Shown here piece after piece: positions 10,086 through 21,910 of a stretch of DNA of 64,000 bases (within the stretch, counting starts at the first letter, position 1; every line of letters starts with the position of its first letter). The notes below the pieces were generated by a model, which made no database searches, was not told where the DNA came from, and was given only the letters and a program-made list of their open reading frames with translations. The translations under genes were made by a program, and so were the position numbers. The stretch comes from Pocillopora verrucosa. Lineage: Eukaryota > Cnidaria > Anthozoa > Scleractinia > Pocilloporidae. Location of the stretch: positions 16,568,093 through 16,632,092 of the forward strand of contig NC_089321.1 in assembly GCF_036669915.1 (NCBI RefSeq), written 5' to 3'.

Positions 10086-13000
10086 CTGCAAAATAGAAAA
10101 GAACAAAGACATTAAAACTATAGCAGTAAATCAACTCATTTGAGTGTACACGGCCTTATACTAGCCTTTCTTATTCTTTTAGACGAATCTTTATATGGAT
10201 GGGTTTACCTAATCGAACCCAGTGAATTTAGGACATTGATATCTAGTGCCTACTCTGTTAAAAAATGATGTAATACTATTGTAATTAGCTCTAAGGAAGC
10301 CTAAACTTAAAAGCTGGGAAAACCTTTAAGTGATCATCTTGCCACTTACCCTTGAATCTCCCTCCAAGAAAGCTTTGGCCAAGGGATTTAACGGCCTTTC
10401 ACTCCACGAAGATGTTACCAAGCGACCACTGCCGGCTGTCATGTAAACAGAAACTTCCATATCTAATAGTGCTTCTTGAGCCAACGTTTTCGGTATTCTT
10501 CGGGAACCAGAAATCGTTGATCGAAAGGCAGTCGGAAGAACCTCGGATACATTCGGTTCCCAACGAAATCGTGTACTTGCATCAGCACTGACTGCTGTTG
10601 AATCTTCGATGGTGGGTCTGTCTAGATTCCTTGGATTCAAGGCCAGTGCTGATCTAAGAGAAAGGCTCCTGTTGTCAGAGGGGGTGTGCGTAAATCCCTG
10701 TGGTTTCGAAGTTGGTGATACCACTTGAACAGGGCGACTGCAAGGTTCCATATAAAGATTTTGTTGCCTTGTTATTGCTCTCTTATCGGTAGGACTCGTG
10801 CGTGATGCCGCTGTACTGCATGGTTGTCGTGAAGCAGTTTGAGCTTGACCCGTCTCTTCCCCGAGCATGTTTTGTGAAGCTGAACGATATGAGGCTTTTA
10901 CTGGAGTAGGCATCACATATTGAGTTTGATTTACTTGAGAATATTGTAAATTTACTGGATTTCGAAGAAAACCGTCACATGTGTGATTGGCTTCGACGCG
11001 GGGAGCGATATTTGCTGGCAAATCTCGGTGACAATGCAGAGGAGTTGAATTAAATTGAATGGCAGATGGAGTTCTTGTACCTTTTTGGGACCGGTTGTGC
11101 AAAGCAACATGGTAATTTGTCGAAGACTGCCTCATAGGAGTGGGGGTGGCCAACCTCACTACCGGAGAGAACCTTGAGTACTGAGAACCCGATGAGGTTT
11201 GAGATGTTGGGTTAAATGACGAACTAAAGAGGTCACTTGCAATCTCCGCCGACCGACTTATTGGTACTGACCGTGGGCTCGCTTGAAGGTTGCCAGGAGG
11301 GCCTTGAGTGTCTACTGGTGATTCCTCTGTAATTTCAAGCAAACCTAAATCTTCAAGCGCTTGACGCTCCAGCCAAGTAACGTCATCCTCTTCCTGCAAG
11401 ACAATTTCGAAAAAAAGAGAAAAAATATATTTTAAGTACTTAGTAAGTACTTTTCTGAGGAGTTATACCTTGCAGATATGAGTCAAATTATTCAAAATAG
11501 ATGTCTAAGGTTAGGTTAATTGAAACTGTTGAAAAAGTTAAATGCTTCATTCATCTTCAACTCATCTCTAAGATATGTCATGATTATCACTTTCAACCTC
11601 TTTTGTCTTTGGTAAGCAAGGTTCCCCGAACTAAAATAATTTTGGGTGAAAAATATGGCTCACATTCTAAAAAAGACAGAAGTTGTGTGACTAGGACATT
11701 TCGTCTGGGATTAAACGCGCAAACAGTTTGAAGTGATTCGGTCTATGAAAATTGAACATCGATACACCAAATTAGAAAGAGTTAAAGCCGAAGGACACCG
11801 GAAGCCCTTAGAGAAACTCTACTTTTTACGGGGTATTAACTAAACTACGTGTTAAAAACTCTTTACGGTGGACAAATTACATTGTCAACTCAGTTGGTAA
11901 AACCAAGTTATCGAATGTTACATCAGATAGATTAGCTTAACGTTCGATTTGCTTTGGCTGACCGCGGAAACTGGGTCTGATGCACAGTGCCGGGACATAT
12001 TATCTTGTGAACTTGAGCGGAAAATATGGAACCGCGGCAAATCAAACAACTTTAAAGTGCAGTCTAACGTGACTAACGAAGTTTCGAGGAACTTCAAAAA
12101 TTAAAGAAAAGCAAAACAAAACGAGTTAAACTACTAACGGTGATTCCAGTTGCGTTTCTCCCCTTTCTAAGAATTTTCTTGCTTACACGTTTCCCAGTTT
12201 ACTTTTCAGAGTAAGTGGTTGTTGCTATGGTTATTGTGATCTATTCTGTGATTGATGGATTTAGCTGAGTGGACTTGGTATGATTGGCTGCTTCAACTGT
12301 CCGATTACACCGTCCGACTACAACTGTACAGAGTGATTAGTGAAATATAAAACAGCTGATGCACCAATCACATTTGAGGAAATTGTAATGGTTATGATTA
12401 GAACGAAAATTCGAGAGGACGCCGAGAGCACTTACAAAAACTCGACTTTGTATGAGTTATTAACTAACCTTCGCGTTTGAAAAGGACTGGAAGTAAACAC
12501 GCGGAAATATACGAGAATAGGAGTATCGCACCTTTTAAGAAACTGAAAATTCGAGCGTTTTACTTCCTTGTTTCACGATTGAATAAAATAAGTCAAGTTA
12601 AATCAATCCCACGTTATGAAGTTTCTACATCGATGAAAAAGTCAAAGCTCTTTGCTGCCATCAGAAATCAGCAATCTTGCGTTAGTTATAAAAGAAACGA
12701 AAAAGAGTTTTTGTGACAGCAAACGTATCTCTTTGAATCGCAATAACTTCCAGGGTGGAAGTCCAACGTCAGTTAAAAAAAGAATTATTCTTCTAATCCA
12801 TCAAGGGCTTATCAGAAATCGGTTGTAATTTTTCTTGTTGTGGCAGGAAAGAACGGCACCTTCCTGTTGAATGAGACAAATCGCTTCCCGCCTTGGTTTT
12901 TGCATATGTCACCTTGAACTTGATCTCTTAATGTAACTGGATCGACGAAACAAGATGTTTTTTTTCGTCTGAGACTAACTCGACTAGACACAGCAAACAT

Positions 13001-16000
13001 GATGAATGTCTCTGGTTGGTTGCGACAAGATCACGCTTCTGCCAAAATCACAAAGTTAAGCTACGCTTTATAAAGTAAAATTGCTTGCGTTGCCACAAGG
13101 AAATATTTCTTGAACTTTGCTTCTATCTCTGTCGCTTGGAATACTTTCTAAACCCATTGGGCCTGTTATTTACTCGAGGTCTAACCCAAACCGCAGTTTT
13201 ACGCAAGCACTGGGTCTCAGGATTCTATTTAAGAGGGTTGACTCAACCCTCTTATATAATATTAATAATAAAATGAATTAATAATTACCGAAATGTCCTG
13301 CCAGATGAGGACAGGTTTGGGTCAAAAAGAGATTTTTTAGAATATAGTTTGGTTTAAGCAACAGCGAAACTTTGTGTAAAATAAATAAATAAACCATGAC
13401 GTTTTATACTCAAAAAGCTACTTTCTCTGAAACTGTGACAACGTTTGTCTCTTTCAGCGCAACATGTTTTTGAATAATACGATTAAGTTCTTCTACAAAA
13501 ATATTGCAAAACTCGAATTTAAAACCGTTTTGCGGAAGTTATAGTCACTAACCTGTAGAGGAGTTAACAACGGCTCATCTTGGATGTCAGACATCTGCTT
13601 GGGTTCTTGTAGTTCATCCCTTGGAAAACAGCTCGTATCTGTGTCGGGTTTGAAACTTGTAATTTCTACCTTGGAGCATCGTAGCCTGGACCCGAAGTCC
13701 TTTATGGCGCCATACCTCTGGTTCGTGGGCAAACTTTGCTGCACAGGGGTAGACAGAGGATTGCTTGTGAGATTCGTCATCATGGCTTCAGGTTGTCTCG
13801 TAGCGCGTTGCGGTGTAAAAATCTCGGACCAATTCGGTGGATGGTCTGAGCTAAACGACTCGGAAGGAATGGCAACGTGCCCTAATGGAGTCGCTAGAGT
13901 GTCGGATTGTGGATTCAATTCACTTAGGGGTTGCGTAGAAGAATTCGAGAGGATCAACCGACCAGGCACTTGTGCTAACGAGGCGTTTTGAACACCGGTT
14001 ATTCGCTGCGGTGTACAAATATCCCCTTGAAGAGATGGCTGGTTCACTGGAGTCCGTAGTGGCTCGTGAAAAGCTTGCGAACGAGCAACCTGTGCTTCGA
14101 AATCCTGAGCACTAGTGGCTCGTTGCGGTGTGAAAATTTCTGCCCACCTTGGTTGATTTCTGGCAGAGACGAACCCAGCATTAGATACTTGTTCCCGTGC
14201 TGGTGTAAACAGAAGATTTCCACTTGCGGTTTGTATGTTTGGTTCGCAGCTTGCTGTAGTAACCTTCACTGCTCCTGAACTGGCAATGGGTTTGTTTTCT
14301 GTCAAAAACAGACGAATAAACAAAAAAATTTGGTCTAGCACATTTTATTAAAAACAGATGAGAAACGTAAATCGAGACCCGGAAAAACAATTTTCCTGTT
14401 TCTTTTGTCTAAAGGCGCACAAATTGTGCCGGCGTTTGGCACTAAAACTAAAAGAAACGTTCAGACATTGATAGGGAAAAATGCAAATCATTCTCTCCAG
14501 AAATAATTATCAGATCTGTAACATTGATTCTGAACAACAAGAACATTTAATGAAATCACCAAAAGCCTTCAGGTACAAATACAATTTTAAAAGACATAAC
14601 AACCTTAAAAAAGTCAAATTCAAAAGATTTTCATCAATTCTGATGGGATAGAACACTAACACTTATCTAACTTTCCCCTTGTGGCGAATTATGCGATAGT
14701 GGGCGAGAACAAAAAAAATGGAGCTTGAAATCTTTTAGTAGCACGTGCTCGCGTGTAAATGAAAGAGACGATATAGATATTTATATTTGACGTGGGGGAG
14801 GGTAAGGATCACATGGATTTCACGGGAAGCGGAGGGTAGATCAGTCGTCACCAACAGAGTATTAAGAAGAACTATCGAAAATTGACTGCCAATTAACTGC
14901 TTGTTGGACAAAAGAGCGTCAATTAGCCAATTCTTATGGAATTCGTACAATTTAAAACTTACCAAGTTCTGGGTGTCCTTGCCTGCCAACCATTGTCGCC
15001 AATGGATCGTAAATGGTAAGTTTCTGTGAACTTGCAGCTGAGCCAGTAGTCACGTGTCTTGAGCCAGTTCTTGCGCCAAATACAGAAGTTCGTCCCATTC
15101 CCCGCGCTTTTGGGCTTGGCCGCGTAAGTCTGGGGCCCGTATAATATATGGACGTCCTTTTAGGTTCCGGCTGACGAAGGATCGAAAAAATTTGAAATAG
15201 AAAAACATCGGATTGCAGATTAATCAGTCCAAATTTTGTTCTACATAGTCTCAGACGAACACCAGTCCAGAGAGCAGGAGGCTTCTCTCGTGGGACTCCC
15301 TTATAACTTGTGGTCAACTTATGTATTGATAAATCTGAAGTGAAGAGTGAGTCGTCTTAAGATCTTCGCGCATTGAAGCTAACCTTATTCATCTGGCCTT
15401 ATATGCATTTGCCCCCTCCCCAGCCCCCCTGTTAGCCTGCGTGGCCACCCTACAAAGGAATGGGGGAGAGGATGGATGGAGACGGTAAGTATGGGTGGGT
15501 AATGGTTTGGATTTGGAGGACTCTCGCAGATCCTATCGATCACTGTTTACACCGCATTAGCTTTCCAAAAATTCCTATCCCTTTGTGTACCGACCAGACA
15601 CGGGTTTCAACCCCGTGGAAGGTTGACTAAGCATTGTTAGGTGATGGAAGTTTACACGCTATTATTATCAAAAAGAGATGGGGAATGCATTTTCAACAAC
15701 TGAGGTCGAACAACACCGCCCGTTAAGGCGATAGAATTTTCCTTTGTTGAAAATGTAATCGTCGAGTACAATTTCAGTGAAATAAAATAACACAATGTGG
15801 CACCTCTAGCCAAACAAATACGAAAGTATTATGATAACAACTTTTGATGAAGATAGCGAGGAACTGTAAAAAGTTTTATGGCCTGGTGATCCCAGCCATG
15901 ATTTAGATCTATAAAGGTTTTGTATCGATATCCGAACTATTTTCTGCTGACCAAAACTAAAGTCTGGAACACTGTTATCAGTGGCCACGTTTCTCGAAAG

Positions 16001-19000
16001 TCCTCGAATTGTTAAACGTTTTTGTTTTGTAAGAAAAGCAAAGGAGATCCAACAAATTCATATTCTCACGTTCCCTGTCAAAGTTTTTTTTACAGTAAAC
16101 TCTACGTGTATCGACTTTCTTTCGTAAGGTTCCAAACAAACAACTCTGTTGAAAGTGAGTGTTCTATTGACTAAACAAGTACACTTACCTCCCGAAAGGA
16201 CTGTCGTGCTCTGCGGATTGGAGTGACCCGCCCGCCTGCAAAGGTCACTCGGCCGGTGGGCTGGGCGCTAGATTGGTTAAAAGTTATCCCTGTGTTGCTC
16301 AGAATACTTTGTAGGGCCTGGCTATCAGGTTGAAATTCGAATTCTTCGTTTTCTGGAACGTAAAGAAAAACGAAAGACATTGAAAGAAAAATTATCTTAC
16401 TATTTAGAAGTGGCTGAGAACAGACGAACTTAAATTATCAGCTAGATGTTTTTATTCTGATGTAAACCAATCAGATCTTGAGAGACTCAGAACTGTCCGA
16501 GATACCACTAGGCTTGTCTCGATTTCAAAACGAGGCTAACTTCGTTCCGCGCAAAATATGAAGAAACTCTTTTTGCTTGAGTTCATTGTCGTACATTTCC
16601 ACAAGGAATTTTTTCAAACAGTGGCAACAAGAACCTGAAAAAGGCCAATTATCATTTACGTTGGCTTCCAGAGGAAAGACACCACAATGATCAAAGTATT
16701 CCTTGCTCCAAATTCTCTTCAAAGGTAAACTGCTAAATTATTTACCTTCGTCTGCCCAGGCTACCTGTTTCTTTACGCATGAGGAAGCCTGGGACGTAGC
16801 GAGTGCATTGTCAACTTGACGCTGTTTCAGGGAGGACGCATTGGTCAGTGCAGCAGGTGGTGTACGGAACACACGACTTGACGCTTCCAAAGCATGCTGG
16901 GTTGGCGGTCCCGTATAATAAATCGAAGTTCTCTTGGCAGTCCCTTCTGCTAAATGAGTTGTTAGGCCTGATTTGCTGTCAGGAAGAGATGAAAAATTTA
17001 CCATATTGTAATCAATGTGCGAATTGAAATATTAACCCACAGACGAAATCTATACCGGCACTAAAAAGTAAGTACTTTTTTATATGGCAAGGTAGTTTTG
17101 AGGTAAAACCGAGCGTTCAGATTGGTTCTTGCTGGGTAGGTATTTTGTTACATGGACCATTTCCATGGAACATTCATAAGCCGTGTATTTTTGTCCGCGA
17201 AAGCCGGCAAATTCAAAATAAACAACTTTGATCTGAGTGCTATATAGCTGATAAACTACTTAAAAACTTCGCTTGCTCGAACTGTACGCGGAAATGTTGG
17301 CCCTCGTCTATGCAAGTTATGCTAGCCTAGTAAGTTATATCTTTATAATACATAACTGTAATCTGTAAGTACTGTATAAATAGTAATTGAATAAAAATAG
17401 TTTGTCACCTTGAGGGTATTCCTGCAATTGTCGCTCGACCAGTAATTCGGCGATCCTCGTCCTAATGGAATTACCATTGAATAATTGACATGAAGAATGT
17501 GCTGCAGTTTTAAAAGAGTTCCTCACCCGGGGTCACTTAGTATTAGCAGATTTCAATTTGATCTACAATCATTGGAAAAGGTAAGACTACGACCAGTCCC
17601 TCTATGACTACTTAGTCCGTTGCCCTCGACAGTGTTCTGAGTTTCCATCAACACGAAAGGATATTTTGACATTTCAATTCATGTGCTTTCAAGACAGCGA
17701 GAAGGTGAAAAATGTGAGCAGCGAAACTACAATTTGCTTTGCGTTTTCTAGAGTTACAAATGTTGCTAGCAGAAGAAAGAGAAATTTCGTCTTTCGTATC
17801 TCCGCACGGCCGTGTAATATTCTATATTTATTACGCATTCAGTAAACTTCATTAAAGATAAACAACTCCTTATTAGGAAGTAAATTCTGATTGGCTAGTC
17901 TCACGCTCTACTGAAATTTACTGCTTAACAATAATGACAAGTCTACATAGAATGATCCTGAACCCGTTTTACCTTAATTCCTGTATTAGTTAAGATTTCT
18001 TTCAAAGCTGTGCTGTCGATCTCAAAGTCATCATTGTCACTATCTGCAACTGCGTCCTGTTCATCTTCACTGTTATAAGCATATGGTTTTTTTGACTTTT
18101 GAGTTTGTTGGCCACTTACAGCAAGGTCAAAGGGCTTAAACTGAAAATAAAATCATTATGGTATGGTAAAATAAAACAGTTTTCTCCTATAACAAATAGG
18201 TCTCACTGTTGCTATGGTCAGCAAGTGGAATTAATATTTTTCACAATCCAGCCTTACCAACCAACAATAATGATCCTGCTTTCATCAGTAAAAGGAATTT
18301 ATCTTTCCAGGCACGTACATTTACATGTCTATCACCTTGTACCATATTTTCTCAAATAAGTGCCCAGGCAATTTCAGAGGGTGGGAGGCACTTACTGGCA
18401 CTTACAGTACTCCTGTACTGATTCCGCTGTAGTTGAAGCTTAAACAGTTAGAAATAAAGTGGCAATAGAAACATGTTTTCCTTGTATCCCTACTATCATG
18501 AAAGTGAGGGAGAAGGGGAGGGGATTGCCTTTCTGACATTATGTCCTAAGGGGGGGGGGGGGGTAAGTGCTTGTTCAGGGGAGGATGCTTACCAGAGTGA
18601 GGACACTTATTCAAGGAAATGTTGTATGTGTACCTATCTTATTCCTCTAGTAATTTGGTAATAATACTGGGTAATAAAATATACACCAAGTAAGCACAAA
18701 GGTACACAATTTTGAAAAGAATACATGTAAAATAAAAATCATTTCCAGTTTCTTACTCCTGCTGAAATCAATAGATTACAAGGTTGTCTTGGCTGGCAAA
18801 TTCTTTTGGTGTGTGAACAGTGTTATATGTAAAGGAATACAGCTTGCAGGATCAATATCACTTCAGTCTAAACACTATTCGATATACAACTAGTCAATCA
18901 GTGTACTAACCCTTGTGTTTTTCCTCTTTGCAACTGCCTTTCCCTGAAAAATTAAAATAAAGATAAGATATTGAAGCAAAGTATGTGTACACGTTACTGA

Positions 19001-21776
19001 AATAACCAGTGGCCAGAGGTGTTTAATCATCTGTACTCCAAGAGAGGAAAACTCTAAATTATGGACAACACCAAAACAGATCAAGCACTTTGAAAATTAA
19101 GACAACCTTGTTCTCAGCATCCTCTCTCTTCTTCCCTTGAGAAATAACACTCTCAAGAGGGAGGAAGACATTCATATTCAAATGTAACAAGGAGTCCCAC
19201 ATGGTCAGAGAAGTTGGAGGGGGAGGGGAGGGGGGATAAGGGTAGATCTACCTGCTACCTTGGTGCTATCGAAACCCCTGGGAAAGTAAAGTAGCACTAT
19301 AACAAATACTATAGGCTAGTTAAAGTAGTAAGAATGTGAGGTAATTCTAGTATATGTAGTGGAAGAAACTACCATATTCAACAGAAGCATGTATTTGATA
19401 CACTTAACCATTTCATCTAATGTCAGGGGATGACAAACCAAGGATAGTATAGTTTCAGGGAGGGGAGGGTACAGTGAAGGCAGATGACAAGTTGTGTTTG
19501 TTACTCAGTGTTGCTGATTGCCAAAAAGTAAGATTATTTGGCTTGGCTGCTGCTTGTAGCAAAGATGTATAAACTTAAGCAAGTTCATAGTTGTATAAAC
19601 AGTGTCAATAGTTTTAGGGAAGTTGGACTAGAGAACTCTGGTGGATTATACAGGTGGAATGATTGCTAATGGTGACGAGTGGTACTCAAGCACTAAGCTG
19701 TCAGCAGACTGTCATAAACCCAAGGGCAGAAGAGATGAAGAGAAGCAAGTCATGTAGTCATCTCATGATTCCTTATACCTCAGTGCTTGCTAACCAATAA
19801 AATTGATTTAGCACAGATGTGTGTCTTGACCAACTTACAAAGTCAACCAAACAAACAATATATCTGATGTACAATAGGTCTTGGCTCCTGTGTTTGGACA
19901 TGTTTATGTAGCAGTATTGCAAAAAAAAAAAATTAAATATCACAGCTTACCTTGGAAAACTGGTTTTCCCATTTTTGATGAAGTTTACTGAAGTCTGGAG
20001 CTTTTTTAACTTTTGTGGATTTCTTGATGGCCTTTACAGAATCAATCAATCAATCAATAAGAATCAAATTTGAGCTTAATTGTGATTTTTTACTCACTGT
20101 GTTACTACTACTAATGATAATAGTGATAATAATTATAATAATAATATGATAATAATAACAATAAAATTACAGTGACTTTAAAATTTCATAATCAACAATG
20201 AATTTCCTTCCAAGAAAATTTCCATGTTCTCCATGATTTGCACAAACCTTGATAAAGGTTCTGGTTCTTACTTATGATGTATTGGAGGACAGATGCATAG
20301 ATAACACCATCATTGACAACAGTTTGCTTTTTAATTAATCATATAAAACAAATAGATTACATGTTGCCGTGGGTCTGTACAAGATCACATCACAGATGAT
20401 GTCAAAATGCTGTATGAACATCAGTGTCACACTTGGCTGCATCTTGTGTGCTTTTTCCGTTCTCACCACAATTCTGACATCATCTGTGATTGATTACTGA
20501 GCAGTCGCATGGTTATGTGGAATCTATTTGTTAAATGGTACATGATTATCTTACTGGATCTGCATTTTCTTTTCCTTTTACTCCTCTCTTCACAGGAACT
20601 GGAATTGAACTAAAAAAGCAATACTACACATGAAACGTTTCCATTGTAATGACTTTCATTTGTACATAATAAAGCTTTAAACATATTTTTACTTTCCCCC
20701 TTTTATTCAGTCTTTTCCATACAGTAAATGACTGGACAATCCCAAATAATCTTTCACTTGAGATATGATGTAAATGTTATTTACCTTTTCCCTGAAGTTG
20801 GTTTTGATGTGGTCTTCTTGCTCTTTAATGCTAAGAGAAAAATTGATTGTAATTCAATTTTAGCAACTGATTACCATAATGTTTACCCCCCTAAAAACTT
20901 TCGTTGTGAATGTTGCTGCGACAGTTGTTGTTGTTTGTTTTTTTTTTAGAAGTCATGTACGATCACGAAAAATTTTGAAAACACAAACCTTCCCCAGTAT
21001 TAGCAGATCTGGGCTTGACTGCCTTAGTATTTCCTTTATGGGAAGCTCTGATAGATGAAAACATGGTCACATTAAATACGATAATTTACATGGCTGAACA
21101 ATCAAAGCATATGACCTCATATTTTATCAGATGTTTTCAGTCGGTGATTTCACTACGCATGTTGTTAAACAGCTGTTTGTTTCGTGTTTTCGACATCGAA
21201 GTGTTGCATTTAACAAACTGATTAGACTGATGAGACACATGTAATCTAGTCTAGGCCTTTATGTTAATCGAAATCTGTTCAACTGAAATTATCCTGTATA
21301 TGAAAGCGATCGTCGCAGTAATGAACATTACTTGAGCAGTAGTGATAATAAGGCCTGAAAAAAATTCAAGCCTGTACTTAGAAGTGTTCATTACTGCGAA
21401 GATAGCTTTCATATTCACGTCTTTAACCGCTGTTCATATATGATTTTCATATATGGGATTTCACAGACATTTGAAATTATCCTCGCTCAATAAATAAACA
21501 AAACATGAAACAAGTGAGCGTGAAAGATGTCGATCGTCGGCAACCTTTGGCTTGTTTCTCCCAAAAAATTGCCTTTACCATTCATGAAAAGAGCCAGGCT
21601 AAGAGTGGTTCCCATAAAAGTAGTTTCATTGGGCTCTGAGAACAACGACCAGCACATAATATTTCCTGAGATCAAAACCTGCCAACGTTTAATTTACTTT
21701 CGCACTGTACTTACGCATCTTTCGCTGTCTTTTTTGATGATTGCGATTTCAGTCTCGCTTCACCAGCCGTCGGCAT
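10053..21776 (-). CDS. TROAP: Tastin (trophinin-associated protein)-like protein, complete 14-exon gene
   Basis: Exons on the minus strand: 21715-21776, 20989-21047, 20785-20830, 20555-20609, 19951-20031, 18911-18943, 17973-18140, 17409-17461, 16746-16975, 16189-16352, 14963-15170, 13553-14298, 10350-11393 and 10053-10085. All junctions are GT..AG and keep frame, giving 993 aa. Family evidence: KENADP near the N-terminus; FEIDSTALKEILTNTGIK and ALQSILSNTGITF, matching tastin's 'ALATILSGEGVK' block; two RTSIYYTGP motifs, matching 'RASAYLAPRTP'; and a C-terminus (SVYMTAG...NPLAKAFLEGD then HFLPI) matching tastin's 'AFYTSRA...NPVATLL...FIPV'. Vertebrate tastin is a mitotic microtubule/spindle-associated protein. 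Exon 12 repeats TPQR motifs, which look like proline-directed kinase sites. Exons 7-9 and 10-11 look like an internal duplication. Reading through the exon 13 donor instead gives a stop at 10326. Confidence 0.86.
11845..11912. repeat. TROAP: Truncated copy of the tcaactgagttga MITE
   Basis: Carries 'actctttacggtgg' and 'gtcaactcagttggtaaaac', the right end of the family seen at 5474-5640 and 47419-47609. It lies in the tastin-like intron between exons 12 and 13. Confidence 0.55.
18340..18620. repeat. Dispersed C/G-rich repeat in a tastin-like intron
   Basis: 'tctcaaataagtgcccagg', 'gggaggcacttac', a 13-G run near 18549 and 'acacttattcaaggaaat' are the same vocabulary as the repeat at 250-760, here as two facing halves. 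Confidence 0.4.
20041..20165. repeat. Microsatellites (ATCA)n and (AAT/GATAAT)n
   Basis: 'aatcaatcaatcaatcaat' is followed about 50 bases later by an imperfect run of 'aat' and 'gat' triplets to about 20165. It lies in the intron between tastin-like exons 4 and 5. Confidence 0.7.
20335..20545. mobile_element. MITE with 'aaacaaatagatt' terminal inverted repeats
   Basis: Left end 'aaaacaaatagattacatg' is inverted as 'gtggaatctatttgttaaa' at the right end. Inside, 'cacagatgatgtcaaaa' is inverted as 'ctgacatcatctgtga'. The 'aaacaaatagattccatgtt..gccgtg' sequence is one I recall from coral repeats. Non-coding; it lies in the intron between tastin-like exons 4 and 5. Confidence 0.6.
21290..21470. 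mobile_element. SINE fragment lacking its tRNA part
   Basis: 'atgaaagcgatcgtcgcagt', 'aatgaacattacttgagcag' and 'aaggcctgaaaaaaattcaa' are phrases of a coral SINE family whose tRNA-like segment normally follows 'aggcctgtac'. Here the sequence turns back on itself instead ('gttcattactgcgaagatag'), giving an inverted half. Confidence 0.5.
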
Positions 21777-21905
21777 GGCCTTCCAAAATTTACATGATCT
21801 CTTTCAAAGCCAGAAAACGACAAAGCCTTGTAAATTTTTGGTAAAAACTCAAGACACAAAAAGAACGCTAACATTTTGTTAAATTTCCCGATCGTTTATT
21901 CTAAG

Positions 21906-21910
21906 CCAAT
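21906..21910 (-). promoter_or_regulatory. CCAAT box 130 bases upstream of the tastin-like ATG
   Basis: CCAAT on the plus strand, read as ATTGG on the coding strand, in the context 'aagccaatcagatcgc'. NF-Y sites at this distance are usual for cell-cycle genes. No TATA box was seen. The assignment is by position only. Confidence 0.3.
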
